Shown here one piece after another: positions 8,311 through 16,629 of a stretch of DNA of 64,000 nt. A program made the position numbers and the translations under genes. The stretch spans positions 62,001 to 126,000 of the forward strand of contig NZ_WOWP01000013.1 of assembly GCF_009741375.1 (NCBI RefSeq). The letters are read 5' to 3'. The notes beneath the pieces are model-generated. The model saw only the letters and a program-made list of their open reading frames with translations. It did not search any database and was not told where the DNA came from. Origin of the DNA: Flavobacterium rakeshii. Lineage in GTDB: Bacteria > Bacteroidota > Bacteroidia > Flavobacteriales > Flavobacteriaceae. Numbering within the stretch: the stretch's first letter is position 1; every line of letters begins with the position of its first letter.

Positions 8311-8761
8311 ATTTTAATATCTGTTCGGCATGAGCCTTAGTTTTTACTTTTTCGATAACCTCATCAATAATACCGTTTTCATCTATTACAAATGTAGTAC
8401 GGTGTATACCGTCGTACTCACGACCCATAAACTTTTTAGGCCCCCATACCCCAAAGGCATTAATTACTGCTTTATCTTCATCGGCAATTAGCGGGAAAGG
8501 AAACTCATACTTATCCTTAAACTTACCCTGAGCCTTTTGTGAATCGGCACTCACCCCTAAAAGTTCGTAGTTATTAGTTTTAAAACGTTCAAAATTATCC
8601 CTTAAATCACAAGCTTCGGCAGTACATCCCGGCGTATTGGCCTTAGGGTAAAAGAAAACAACCAGCTTTTTGCCCTTATAATCGGCTAGTGAATGTTTGT
8701 TTCCGTCCTGGTCAACTCCCGAGAAGTCAGGTGCCTTATCTCCTTTTTTTAATGTAATCAT
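8309..8761 (-). CDS. bcp: Thiol peroxidase Bcp/PrxQ
   Basis: A 150-residue peroxiredoxin that reduces hydrogen peroxide and organic peroxides, using thioredoxin as electron donor. The peroxidatic motif TPGCTAEACDLRD carries Cys46 and the resolving Cys51, the one-helix spacing typical of PrxQ/Bcp. FFYPKANTPGC precedes it and the conserved Arg is in HRTTFVID. I chose the ATG at 8761 (MITLKKGDKAPDF), the family's usual start. A start seven codons upstream would overlap the -7 box of the divergent nth gene. Cytoplasmic antioxidant protein. Confidence 0.93.
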   Translation of the reverse strand: MITLKKGDKAPDFSGVDQDGNKHSLADYKGKKLVVFFYPKANTPGCTAEACDLRDNFERFKTNNYELLGVSADSQKAQGKFKDKYEFPFPLIADEDKAVINAFGVWGPKKFMGREYDGIHRTTFVIDENGIIDEVIEKVKTKAHAEQILK

Positions 8762-8766
8762 AAGTG

Positions 8767-8774
8767 TATATTTG
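8767..8774 (+). promoter_or_regulatory. -7 box TATATTTG for nth
   Basis: TAnnTTTG match 22 bases before the nth ATG at 8797. It supports the short start of the divergent bcp gene. Confidence 0.55.
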
Positions 8775-8796
8775 TTTTTCATAAAAATACATAAAA

Positions 8797-9456
8797 ATGA
8801 CCAAAGCAGAAAAGGTTCAGTTCACTATAGATACCCTTAAGGAAATATACCCAACCATACCTATCCCGCTAGACCATAAAGACCCTTACACCCTGCTTAT
8901 TGCCGTATTGATGTCGGCACAAAGTACCGATGTGAGAGTAAACCAAATCACTCCTCTGCTTTTTGAACGTGCCGATAACCCTTATGACATGGTTAAACTC
9001 ACCGTTGAGGAAATAAGGGAAATAATTAAACCGGTAGGACTTTCGCCAATGAAGGCAAAAGGTATACACGGACTATCGGAAATACTGATAGCTAAACATA
9101 ACGGAGAAGTTCCGGCAAATTTCCCGGATCTTGAAGAACTGCCTGCCGTAGGTCATAAAACAGCCAGTGTGGTAATGTCTCAGGCATTTGGTATACCTGC
9201 ATTTCCTGTAGACACCCATATACACAGATTAATGTACCGATGGGGATTTAGTAACGGAAAAAGCGTAGAGCAAACAGAAAAAGATGCAAAAAGACTGTTC
9301 CCAGAAGAATTATGGAACGACCTGCACCTACAAATAATATGGTACGGAAGAGAATACTCTCCTGCACGCGGATGGAATTTAGAAAAAGATATTATTACCC
9401 GCACCATTGGGCGGAAAACAGTAATAGATGAGTATAATAAAAAGAAGTCCCGTTAA
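8797..9456 (+). CDS. nth: Endonuclease III, without iron-sulfur cysteines
   Basis: A 219-residue base-excision-repair glycosylase/AP lyase that removes oxidised pyrimidines. The helix-hairpin-helix is LPAVGHKTASVV with catalytic Lys121, and the catalytic aspartate is Asp139 in FPVDTHIHR. ALMSAQSTD-type substrate residues are present near position 38-45. The C-terminus differs from the E. coli enzyme: the C-X6-C-X2-C-X5-C loop that holds a [4Fe-4S] cluster is replaced by YGREYSPARGWNLEKD, and the whole protein contains no cysteine. It should therefore be a cluster-free enzyme. Divergent from bcp, with its own -7 box and a terminator that overlaps its stop codon. Confidence 0.92.
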   Translation: MTKAEKVQFTIDTLKEIYPTIPIPLDHKDPYTLLIAVLMSAQSTDVRVNQITPLLFERADNPYDMVKLTVEEIREIIKPVGLSPMKAKGIHGLSEILIAKHNGEVPANFPDLEELPAVGHKTASVVMSQAFGIPAFPVDTHIHRLMYRWGFSNGKSVEQTEKDAKRLFPEELWNDLHLQIIWYGREYSPARGWNLEKDIITRTIGRKTVIDEYNKKKSR

Positions 9457-9475
9457 AAAACGGGACTTCTTTTTA
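9440..9475 (+). terminator. Bidirectional intrinsic terminator
   Basis: 13-bp perfect stem AAGAAGTCCCGTT / AACGGGACTTCTT (9442-9454 and 9459-9471) with flanking A and T tracts. It serves nth on the + strand and the small gene at 9476-9622 on the - strand. Confidence 0.88.
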
Positions 9476-9622
9476 TTAATTAGCGATGCTCTCAAAAGTA
9501 AGATTACCTGAGGTCTTAACTATTTTTAATGCTTTTGAATAGTTAAGTAAAAACGCTATTGTTTCTTTTTTTGGTAACATTTCCGGAGCTTCTTGTTTCT
9601 TTTTAGAGTAAAGTTTTGCCAT
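9476..9622 (-). CDS. Small conserved-looking protein, 48 aa
   Basis: A 48-codon ORF starting MAKLYSKKKQEAPEMLPKK and ending in SGNLTFESIAN. The N-terminal third is basic and proline-containing; the rest predicts one amphipathic helix (ETIAFLLNYSKALKIVK). Codon use looks like that of neighbouring genes, and it ends exactly at a bidirectional terminator. It lies 51 bases downstream of the ECF sigma gene on the same strand, so the two are probably co-transcribed. I believe similar short ORFs occur in other flavobacteria, but this needs a search. Function unknown; a modulator of the sigma factor is one possibility. Confidence 0.6.
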   Translation of the reverse strand: MAKLYSKKKQEAPEMLPKKETIAFLLNYSKALKIVKTSGNLTFESIAN

Positions 9623-9673
9623 GTATTTTGTACTTAATTTTCTATACAACGCAAAACGAAGCCACGATATTGT

Positions 9674-10258
9674 TTAATTTGTCAAAATTATTTTATTTTT
9701 TTCAATCAGTTTTCTCAAATTCATAAGTGCATACCTCATTCTACCTAACGCAGTATTAATGCTTACGTCAGTCAAATCAGCTATTTCCTTAAAGCTAAGA
9801 TCCTGGTATATCCTCATTTGAAGTACCTCTTTCTGATCGTCAGGAAGCTCTTCAATCATTTTTTTCAAATCACTTTCAACCTGATTAGTGATTAGCATAC
9901 TTTCAATATTAGGACTATCATCTGTCATAATAGAGAAAATAGAGAACTCTTCGGTTTCACGGTGCATAGGCATCTTTTTGTTTCTCCTGAAGTGGTCCAC
10001 AATAAGATTGTGCGAAATACGCATTACCCACGGAAGAAACTTACCCTCTTCGTTATAAGCGTTAGACTTAAGGGTTTTGATTACCTTGATAAAAGTATCC
10101 TGAAAGATATCGTCTGCAATATCCCTGTCGGTTACTTTAGAGTAGATAAAACCGTAAATTTTTGATTGGTGTCTGTTAATTAAACAGGCAAGAGCATTTT
10201 CGTCGCCGCACATATAGTTCTTAACCAATACGGCATCTGGGATTACAACATTAGCCAT
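9674..10258 (-). CDS. ECF-type RNA polymerase sigma factor
   Basis: A 194-residue sigma factor of the extracytoplasmic-function group. Region 2 spans about residues 22-92, with DIADDIFQDTFIKVIK for core and -10 contacts and FLPWVMRISHNLIVDHFRR. Region 4 spans about 130-185, with LPDDQKEVLQMRIYQ and the helix-turn-helix FKEIADLTDVSINTALGRM. There is no sensing domain. No anti-sigma gene is adjacent; instead the 48-residue gene at 9476 follows. A 245-base upstream region carries a TATATTTG box about 115 bases before the start, giving a long leader. The regulon cannot be inferred. Confidence 0.92.
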   Translation of the reverse strand: MANVVIPDAVLVKNYMCGDENALACLINRHQSKIYGFIYSKVTDRDIADDIFQDTFIKVIKTLKSNAYNEEGKFLPWVMRISHNLIVDHFRRNKKMPMHRETEEFSIFSIMTDDSPNIESMLITNQVESDLKKMIEELPDDQKEVLQMRIYQDLSFKEIADLTDVSINTALGRMRYALMNLRKLIEKNKIILTN

Positions 10259-10374
10259 AGCAATACTTTTTAGTTTTTTGAATTTGGGTTCTCGATAAAT
10301 AATCAGAAACTGGGTTTCTTTTCTAAAAAGTAATTTTTTCTATAGGCAATGTTAATTTTGAATTAATTATATCC

Positions 10375-10382
10375 CAAATATA
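10375..10382 (-). promoter_or_regulatory. -7 box TATATTTG upstream of the ECF sigma gene
   Basis: TAnnTTTG on the minus strand about 115 bases before the ATG. It would give a leader of roughly 100 nt. The rest of the 10259-10503 gap is AT-rich with no other clear feature. Confidence 0.4.
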
Positions 10383-10503
10383 AAGGAATTTAAGTTTAAC
10401 ATGCAAAAAAAAACTTAAATTTTAACATTTGGAACGCAATAATACGGGCAATATTCTTGAAAAAAGTCACAATGATAAAGGAAATTTCAAACTTTTATGA
10501 AAT

Positions 10504-10968
10504 TTATAACATTTCGCCTTTATCCAGCATTTGCAGCATTTTCGCGATACGGTTGGCTTTTGTTTCTTCCTTTTTGGCAGCATAAATCCAGTCAATAAAT
10601 TTTTTTTGCTCCCCTTTTTTGTAATTCATGAATTTTTCCTCTGCTTCGGGCTCAAGTTTAAGGCATTGTAAAATTTCTTCGGGAATTTCAAACTCACTTT
10701 CATCCCTGTATAATGTAATATGTACATAATCACCTGCCTGCTTTTTTATTTTTTTACGTATTTCGGCCTTAACAGGCAAAAACAAATTACCGTTCCCCAT
10801 AGGCATGAGGTGATAGCTATTTATTTCATAACCATCAATACTCCCCCTTACCTTAACCAGGCCAAAAGGCATATCGCCGTTAGGTTTTATTTCCGGTAAC
10901 GCAACATAGGTCCACCCTCCTTTTCCGGGAAACTTTTCAAGCAGGTATTCTTTATCGGTTAAAAGCAT
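10504..10968 (-). CDS. DUF1905/YdeI-family protein
   Basis: A 154-residue soluble protein. The N-terminal 85 residues match the small beta-barrel DUF1905 type (FGLVKVRGSIDGYEINSYHLMPMGNG, then FLPVKAEIRKKIKKQAGDYVHITL). The C-terminal 60 residues are the helical YdeI/OmpD-associated part (FMNYKKGEQKKFIDWIYAAKKEETKANRIAKML). Members are often labelled bacteriocin-protection or OmpD-associated, but the biochemical role is unknown. A second YdeI-type protein is encoded at 48399. It is monocistronic and shares its upstream region with the divergent DUF2167 gene. Confidence 0.82.
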   Translation of the reverse strand: MLLTDKEYLLEKFPGKGGWTYVALPEIKPNGDMPFGLVKVRGSIDGYEINSYHLMPMGNGNLFLPVKAEIRKKIKKQAGDYVHITLYRDESEFEIPEEILQCLKLEPEAEEKFMNYKKGEQKKFIDWIYAAKKEETKANRIAKMLQMLDKGEML

Positions 10969-11103
10969 AATTATTAATAAATCCTCATAAAAAAGATTAG
11001 ATGATTCAAAACTAATTAAAAAGAAAACCCCAAGGCATATTAATATTTGTTAAAAAAAACTTAATAGGTATATTAACCGTTCAAACAAACCAATTACAAA
11101 AAA

Positions 11104-12045
11104 ATGATTAAAAAATTAATGAGTGCCTTTATGGTCACTATGTTATCTGCTGCTGTTTATGCGCAGGAAACAGAACCAACCGAAGCAGAAATACAGGCTG
11201 TTTACGACTCTATTGAAAACTCATACACCTATGAGTATGGAAAAATTGAGCTTAAAAACGGGGTTGGCGCAATTAATGTACCGCAAGGCTTTAAGTACCT
11301 GGATGCAGAACAATCCAAACGTGTACTGGTAGACTTATGGGGAAATCCTGATGAAGAAGACATGACCATGGGACTTATTATGCCCGAAAAATATGGCGTA
11401 TTAAGCGATCACGGATATGTTTTTAATATTATGTATGATGAAATTGGATATGTAAAAGATGACGATGCCGATGATATTGATTATAGCGACCTGCTAAAGG
11501 ACATGAAAGAAGAAACCAGTGAAGCCAGTAAAACCAGAGTAACAATGGGTTACGATCCTATTGATTTAATAGGATGGGCTACCCCTCCTTACTATGACAA
11601 AGACAGAAAAATATTGCATTGGGCAAAGGAAATACAATTTGGAACCGATTCAATACATACCTTAAACTACAATGTAAGGGTACTGGGTAGAAAAGGTGTA
11701 CTGGTATTAAACGCTATCGGTTCAATGGAAGATTTGGGTATTGTACAACAGGATATTCCCCAAGTTTTAAATATCGTTGAGTTTAACGACGGATATAAGT
11801 ACAAGGACTTCGATCCTTCTGTAGACGAAGTGGCTGCATGGACTATTGGCGGACTTGTAGCCGGTAAGGTGCTGGCAAAAGTAGGTTTCTTTGCAGTAAT
11901 TGCTAAGTTTGGTAAGTTTATCGTTATAGGCCTTATGGCATTCTTTGGAGCAATATACAGACGTATTACAGGCAAGAAGAAAAAAGAAGACGAAGATACC
12001 GACAGTGAGAACCAAACTCCGGAACAACTTACTCCCGAAGCATAA
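11104..12045 (+). CDS. DUF2167 membrane protein
   Basis: A 313-residue protein with a signal peptide (cleavage probably after VYAQ). Its large DUF2167 ectodomain is recognised by IELKNGVGAINVPQGFKYL, the WGNP block and KILHWAKEIQFG. Two adjacent hydrophobic segments near residues 245-285 are followed by a basic stretch (RRITGKKKKEDED) and an acidic tail. The topology suggests a periplasmic sensor-like domain tethered to the inner membrane. No function is established for DUF2167. It ends at a 54-bp perfect palindrome that separates it from the convergent gene. Confidence 0.85.
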   Translation: MIKKLMSAFMVTMLSAAVYAQETEPTEAEIQAVYDSIENSYTYEYGKIELKNGVGAINVPQGFKYLDAEQSKRVLVDLWGNPDEEDMTMGLIMPEKYGVLSDHGYVFNIMYDEIGYVKDDDADDIDYSDLLKDMKEETSEASKTRVTMGYDPIDLIGWATPPYYDKDRKILHWAKEIQFGTDSIHTLNYNVRVLGRKGVLVLNAIGSMEDLGIVQQDIPQVLNIVEFNDGYKYKDFDPSVDEVAAWTIGGLVAGKVLAKVGFFAVIAKFGKFIVIGLMAFFGAIYRRITGKKKKEDEDTDSENQTPEQLTPEA

Positions 12046-12056
12046 CACAGTAACCA

Positions 12057-12110
12057 ACACTAATACAAAAACGCCTTAAAGCATGCTTTAAGGCGTTTTT
12101 GTATTAGTGT
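12057..12110 (+). terminator. Bidirectional terminator, 54-bp perfect palindrome
   Basis: Two 27-base arms meet without spacer between 12083 and 12084; the core is ACGCCTTAAAGC / GCTTTAAGGCGT, with A5 and T5 flanks and further matched AT sequence outside. It lies between convergent genes (DUF2167 protein on +, 188-aa protein on -), as expected for a two-way terminator. Confidence 0.92.
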
Positions 12111-12119
12111 AATTACATT

Positions 12120-12686
12120 TTACTTTGAAATATAACCAATCAGAAATATAAGAATGATTACTATAATACAAAATGTAAAAATCTTATTTCCCACTTCATC
12201 ATCTCTAATTATTTCATCATTATTAATAGTGTTATTTTTAAAACTTTGTTCATTTGAGTTAATAAAAGTACTTTTCTTGTAAGTATGGTTTATTAAATAT
12301 TTTTTTTCCAAATAAGAACTTACAGCCTCAACAGTATTTAAATCATAATTACTTTTTTCTTCATTAATCAATACTATATAATTATCATTGTTATCATATT
12401 TTAAAGCCAATATATTTTCATCAAAAAAACTTAGTTTTAATAAACTACTTTCTTTTTCTCTATCAATAAGCAAAGATTGATTACCTAAAAATTCCCATTT
12501 TGCTTTTTCAACTTTTCCATTAGCAGATAACAATAATTCATTGTTTTTCCTAAATATATAAACAATTCTTTTTTCATCAACTGTATTAATCAATACCCAA
12601 TGCTGATTAGTCAACAAAGCAAGATTATTAAGTTTTTGACTAAACTTCCCTAACTGGGGTAAAATATCTGCTATAAACGCTTTCAT
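12120..12686 (-). CDS. Hypothetical protein with C-terminal membrane segment
   Basis: A 188-residue protein of unknown family. The N-terminal 115 residues look like a beta-rich domain (HWVLINTVDEKRIVYIFRK, WEFLGNQSLLIDRE, LALKYDNNDNYIVLINE). A polar, Asn/Ser-rich linker follows and a single transmembrane helix at the very end (residues 167-186, IFTFCIIVIILIFLIGYI). The topology resembles a tail-anchored cytoplasmic protein. Its base composition is clearly more AT-rich than that of uvrA next to it, which suggests a recently gained or fast-evolving gene. Confidence 0.7.
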   Translation of the reverse strand: MKAFIADILPQLGKFSQKLNNLALLTNQHWVLINTVDEKRIVYIFRKNNELLLSANGKVEKAKWEFLGNQSLLIDREKESSLLKLSFFDENILALKYDNNDNYIVLINEEKSNYDLNTVEAVSSYLEKKYLINHTYKKSTFINSNEQSFKNNTINNDEIIRDDEVGNKIFTFCIIVIILIFLIGYISK

Positions 12687-12771
12687 TTTTCAATCTATTA
12701 TTATTTAACTATACCTCAAATATAACGCTTTATCCCTTCCCCTCTTTAACAAAAATTTCGGTGTAAAATAG

Positions 12772-12779
12772 TATCTTTG
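12772..12779 (+). promoter_or_regulatory. -7 box TATCTTTG for uvrA
   Basis: TAnnTTTG match 19 bases before the ATG at 12798. It overlaps a possible TTG start at 12777, which argues for the ATG start. Confidence 0.6.
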
Positions 12780-12797
12780 CACATTACCATTTCTGCT

Positions 12798-15587
12798 ATG
12801 ATAAAAACCGATATATCAACACTCGAACCTAAAAAAAACATCCTTATAAAAGGGGCGCAGCTGCACAATCTTAAAAACATTGATGTAGCCATTCCGCGTA
12901 ACAAGCTGGTTGTGGTAACCGGGCTTTCGGGCTCAGGTAAATCAAGCCTGGCTTTTGATACGCTTTATGCCGAAGGACAACGCCGATATGTTGAAAGCCT
13001 TTCGTCATATGCGCGTCAGTTTTTAGGTCGTCTGGACAAACCAAAAGTAGAATACATTAAGGGTATAGCCCCTGCTATTGCCATTGAGCAAAAGGTAAAC
13101 ACTACCAATGCCAGATCTACAGTAGGTACCAGTACCGAGATTTACGATTACCTAAAACTGCTTTTTGCCCGTGTAGGTCGCACCTACTCCCCTGTTTCAG
13201 GGCGTGAGGTTAAAAAACATACAGTAACCGATGTAGTTGAAGAGGTTAAAAAACAGGAAGACGGCAGCCGATGGTTGCTACTGGCACCTGTACACATAGA
13301 GAAAGGGCGAACTATTGAAGAAAAACTAAACGTTTTACTACAGCAGGGTTTTGCCCGTATACTGGTGGATAACGAAATGCTGCGACTGGACGAACTGGGC
13401 AATACCGACTTTGCCAATAAAGAGGTAATGCTTATTGTAGACCGTATTGTAGTGAAAGATGAAGAGGAGTTTTATAACCGACTGGCAGATGCCGTACAAA
13501 CTGCTTTTTACGAAGGTAAGGGCGAAACGTATCTTCAGGATGTAAAAACCGGAAACCGACTGGCTTTTAGCAGTAATTTTGAGTTGGACGGACTTACCTT
13601 CCTGGAGCCAAACGTGCACCTTTTCAGTTTTAATAATCCCTATGGTGCGTGTCCGTCATGCGAAGGTTACGGCAGCATAGTAGGTATAGATGAGGAGCTT
13701 GTTGTTCCAAACACAGCCCTTTCGGTATTTGAAAATGCCATTTACCCGTGGCGTGGTGAGAGCATGGGCTGGTACCGTGACCAGTTGGTTAACAATAGCC
13801 ACAAATTCAATTTCCCTGTACACAAACCGTACTTCCAGTTGTCTGAAAGTGATAAGGCACTTATATGGAAAGGTAACCAGTACTTTACAGGTCTGGATGA
13901 CTTTTTTGCCGAACTGGAAGAGAAAAACTATAAAATACAAAACCGCGTTATGCTATCGCGTTACCGTGGTAAAACCAAGTGTCCGGCATGTAAAGGCAAA
14001 CGCCTTAAACCGGAAGCCAATCACGTAAAGATTGACAACCATACCATATCAGACCTTGTGGATATGCCTATCAAAAACCTTATTGAGTTTTTTAAAGGAA
14101 TCCAACTTAGTGAATACGACCAAAAGGTAGCTAAACGCCTGTTGGTAGAAATCAATAACCGCCTTAGCTTTCTGCAGGAAGTAGGGCTTGATTACCTTAC
14201 ACTAAACCGTAGGTCGTCTACCCTTTCGGGTGGTGAATCACAACGTATCAACCTGGCAACATCACTAGGCAGTAGCCTTGTGGGGTCTATGTACATTCTG
14301 GATGAACCAAGTATAGGGCTTCACCCTAAAGATACCGAAAGGCTTATCAAGGTACTTATCGGGCTTCGTGATTTGGGCAACACCGTTATTGTGGTAGAGC
14401 ATGATGAAGACATCATGAAGGCTGCCGATATGATTATCGATATAGGCCCCGAAGCAGGTACACACGGTGGTCGTCTGGTAGCTCAGGGTACGTATAACGA
14501 GATCCTGAAATCAGAATCGCTTACCGCAAAATACCTTAACGGCGATATGGAAATCAAAGTACCTGCAAAACGCCGTAAGTTTAAAAATCATGTGGATGTT
14601 GTAGGCGCACGCGAAAACAACCTTAAAAATATAGATGTAACCTTCCCGCTAGACTGCCTAACGGTTATCACCGGAGTTTCGGGTAGTGGTAAGAGTACAC
14701 TGGTAAAAAAGATATTATTCCCTGCCATACAAAAGAAACTGGAAGGCGTAGGCGAAAAAGCCGGACAGTTTACCGAACTGCAGGGCAGCTACTCACACAT
14801 TAAGCATATTGAATATGTAGACCAAAACCCTATTGGGCGCAGTTCGCGTTCTAACCCGGTTACCTACATTAAGGCTTATGATGATATTAGAGACCTGTTC
14901 TCCAAGCAAAAGCTTTCCAAGCTGCGCGGTTACCAGGCAAAGCATTTCTCATTCAATGTAGATGGCGGACGCTGTGAAACCTGTAAAGGGGAAGGCGAAG
15001 TTACTATAGAGATGCAGTTCATGGCCGATGTTCACCTGGAGTGTGAAACCTGTAACGGTAAGCGCTTTAAGAAAGAGGTGCTTGAAGTAGCTTTTGAAGG
15101 CAAGAATATCGACGATATACTTACCATGACCATAGATGATGCCCTTGAGTTTTTTGATAAGCACAAGCAAACCAAAATTACCCAAAAACTACAACCGTTA
15201 CAGGATGTTGGTTTAGGGTATGTACAGTTAGGGCAGTCGTCTTCTACCCTTTCGGGAGGTGAGGCACAGCGTATAAAACTGGCGTCGTTCCTGGTTAAGG
15301 GAAATACGAAAGATAAAGCCTTATTTGTGTTTGACGAACCTACCACAGGGCTTCATTTCCACGACATCCAGAAACTAATGGCATCGTTTGATGCGCTTAT
15401 CGATAAAGGACATTCAATCATTGTGATTGAGCACAACCTTGACCTTATTAAGTGTGCCGACTATATTATAGACATAGGTCCTGAAGGTGGTGAGAATGGC
15501 GGACATTTAGTAGCCTTTGGTACCCCAGAGGAAATTGCTAAAAATCCTAAGTCGGTAACAGGAGAATATTTAGGAGAGAAGTTGTAG
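12798..15587 (+). CDS. uvrA: Excinuclease ABC subunit A
   Basis: A 929-residue DNA-damage sensor of nucleotide excision repair; it works as a dimer with UvrB. There are two ABC ATPase halves. The first Walker A is TGLSGSGKSS at residues 41-50, with signature LSGGESQRI and Walker B YILDEPSIGLHP. The second has TGVSGSGKST, LSGGEAQRI and FVFDEPTTGLHF. Zinc-module cysteines are visible in CPSCEGYG, KCPACKGKR, CETCKGEGE and CETCNGKRF. Length is normal for UvrA. The ATG at 12798 is preferred over a TTG seven codons upstream that lies in the promoter. It is monocistronic. Confidence 0.97.
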   Translation: MIKTDISTLEPKKNILIKGAQLHNLKNIDVAIPRNKLVVVTGLSGSGKSSLAFDTLYAEGQRRYVESLSSYARQFLGRLDKPKVEYIKGIAPAIAIEQKVNTTNARSTVGTSTEIYDYLKLLFARVGRTYSPVSGREVKKHTVTDVVEEVKKQEDGSRWLLLAPVHIEKGRTIEEKLNVLLQQGFARILVDNEMLRLDELGNTDFANKEVMLIVDRIVVKDEEEFYNRLADAVQTAFYEGKGETYLQDVKTGNRLAFSSNFELDGLTFLEPNVHLFSFNNPYGACPSCEGYGSIVGIDEELVVPNTALSVFENAIYPWRGESMGWYRDQLVNNSHKFNFPVHKPYFQLSESDKALIWKGNQYFTGLDDFFAELEEKNYKIQNRVMLSRYRGKTKCPACKGKRLKPEANHVKIDNHTISDLVDMPIKNLIEFFKGIQLSEYDQKVAKRLLVEINNRLSFLQEVGLDYLTLNRRSSTLSGGESQRINLATSLGSSLVGSMYILDEPSIGLHPKDTERLIKVLIGLRDLGNTVIVVEHDEDIMKAADMIIDIGPEAGTHGGRLVAQGTYNEILKSESLTAKYLNGDMEIKVPAKRRKFKNHVDVVGARENNLKNIDVTFPLDCLTVITGVSGSGKSTLVKKILFPAIQKKLEGVGEKAGQFTELQGSYSHIKHIEYVDQNPIGRSSRSNPVTYIKAYDDIRDLFSKQKLSKLRGYQAKHFSFNVDGGRCETCKGEGEVTIEMQFMADVHLECETCNGKRFKKEVLEVAFEGKNIDDILTMTIDDALEFFDKHKQTKITQKLQPLQDVGLGYVQLGQSSSTLSGGEAQRIKLASFLVKGNTKDKALFVFDEPTTGLHFHDIQKLMASFDALIDKGHSIIVIEHNLDLIKCADYIIDIGPEGGENGGHLVAFGTPEEIAKNPKSVTGEYLGEKL

Positions 15588-15625
15588 TTGGTTTCAGGTT
15601 TGAAGTTTCAGGTTACCTGTTACGT

Positions 15626-15700
15626 GCTGTCATTTTGAGCGCAACGAAGTGGAGTCGAAAAATCTTTAATATTCTGAGATTTCTCCACAAGGTCGAAATG
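15626..15700. repeat. Imperfect palindromic repeat unit 1 (REP-like)
   Basis: Begins GCTGTCATTTTGAGCGCAAC and ends with TTTCTCCACAAGGTCGAAAT; the ends can pair as GTCATTT..GGAG / CTCC..AAATG. The GTCATTTCGA..GAGAAATCT theme is familiar from dispersed intergenic repeats in flavobacteria. Confidence 0.6.
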
Positions 15701-15727
15701 GAAAACCATCGTAATATTAAAACGTAT

Positions 15728-15817
15728 GCTGTCATTTCGAATGTAGAGTATCGGAGTGAGAAATCTCTTTAGTTAAATTTAAAAGATTGCCCAGTAGTTT
15801 CTCATCGCAATGACAGC
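15728..15817. repeat. Imperfect palindromic repeat unit 2 (REP-like)
   Basis: Starts GCTGTCATTTCGAATG and ends CATCGCAATGACAGC, so the ends are near-perfect inverted copies. GTGAGAAATCT and AGTTTCTCAT form the inner pairing. It shares GCTGTCATTT and the AATCT element with unit 1. Together they fill most of the 293-base gap between uvrA and the DnaJ-domain gene; the gap starts with a GTTTCAG tandem trace (15590-15614). Confidence 0.6.
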
Positions 15818-15880
15818 ACTTAATACAAATTTAAACTACAATCCAAAATTCCCTATTTTTACAATCGCAACGATTACTAA

Positions 15881-16573
15881 ATGAAAAACCATTATGAAAT
15901 ACTGGGTGTTTCCCAAACCTGTACTCAGGCCGAGATAAAAAAGGCTTACAGGGTACTGGCGGTAAAATACCACCCCGATAAAAATAATGGTGATAAACAG
16001 AGTGAGGAAAACTTTAAGGCTATACTGGAATCCTACATCATACTAAGTGACGAGGAAACCCGCCTGGAGTACGATTACTTTAAAGGCTTTAAAAAAGGAA
16101 ACAAACCGCAATATAGCGAACCGGGCAAACCCAGCCCCATAAAATACCTGGTACAGATAAAACGTATAAAAGATGCCGTACTGAGTGCCGGCGGACACGT
16201 TAATAAAAATGTACTGTACAATGCTATTGACAGACTACTGAGTGAGGAGAACATCAGTTTCCTGATACGCAAACAGGATTTAAGCATTAACCACCTGATT
16301 ATAGACGAAGCTCTTACCTGCGCCATATTTATAGACGAAAGCCTTAAACATGAGTTTCATGACAGACTCCTTAAACTTGCCGATGGTAATGTAAGGATGG
16401 TTAACCGCATTAACCTACTGAATAAAATTAACGACAGCATCACAGCTGCTGATGCTCCACCTATACAACCACAACAGGAAGTAAAGGAGTCCCCTCCTAC
16501 ACTTATTGCTATTGTAATATTCGTGCTGTTTATTATGTTGTTTTTGGTTTTCCTTTATATGGAGAACAGTTAA
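15881..16573 (+). CDS. DnaJ-domain membrane protein
   Basis: A 230-residue protein with an N-terminal J domain (residues 3-66) including the HPD motif at 31-33 (KYHPDKN), which should stimulate an Hsp70 partner. There is no Gly/Phe region or zinc-finger domain, so this is a class III J protein and not DnaJ itself. The middle is helical, and residues 208-226 form one C-terminal transmembrane helix ([19 protein letters not shown]), placing the J domain at the cytoplasmic face of the membrane. The client is unknown. Confidence 0.88.
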   Translation: MKNHYEILGVSQTCTQAEIKKAYRVLAVKYHPDKNNGDKQSEENFKAILESYIILSDEETRLEYDYFKGFKKGNKPQYSEPGKPSPIKYLVQIKRIKDAVLSAGGHVNKNVLYNAIDRLLSEENISFLIRKQDLSINHLIIDEALTCAIFIDESLKHEFHDRLLKLADGNVRMVNRINLLNKINDSITAADAPPIQPQQEVKESPPTLIAIVIFVLFIMLFLVFLYMENS

Positions 16574-16629
16574 TGTAAAACAGCTCTCCTTATTTTATAT
16601 CTTTATAAAACATACAAAAGCTTTAAACC

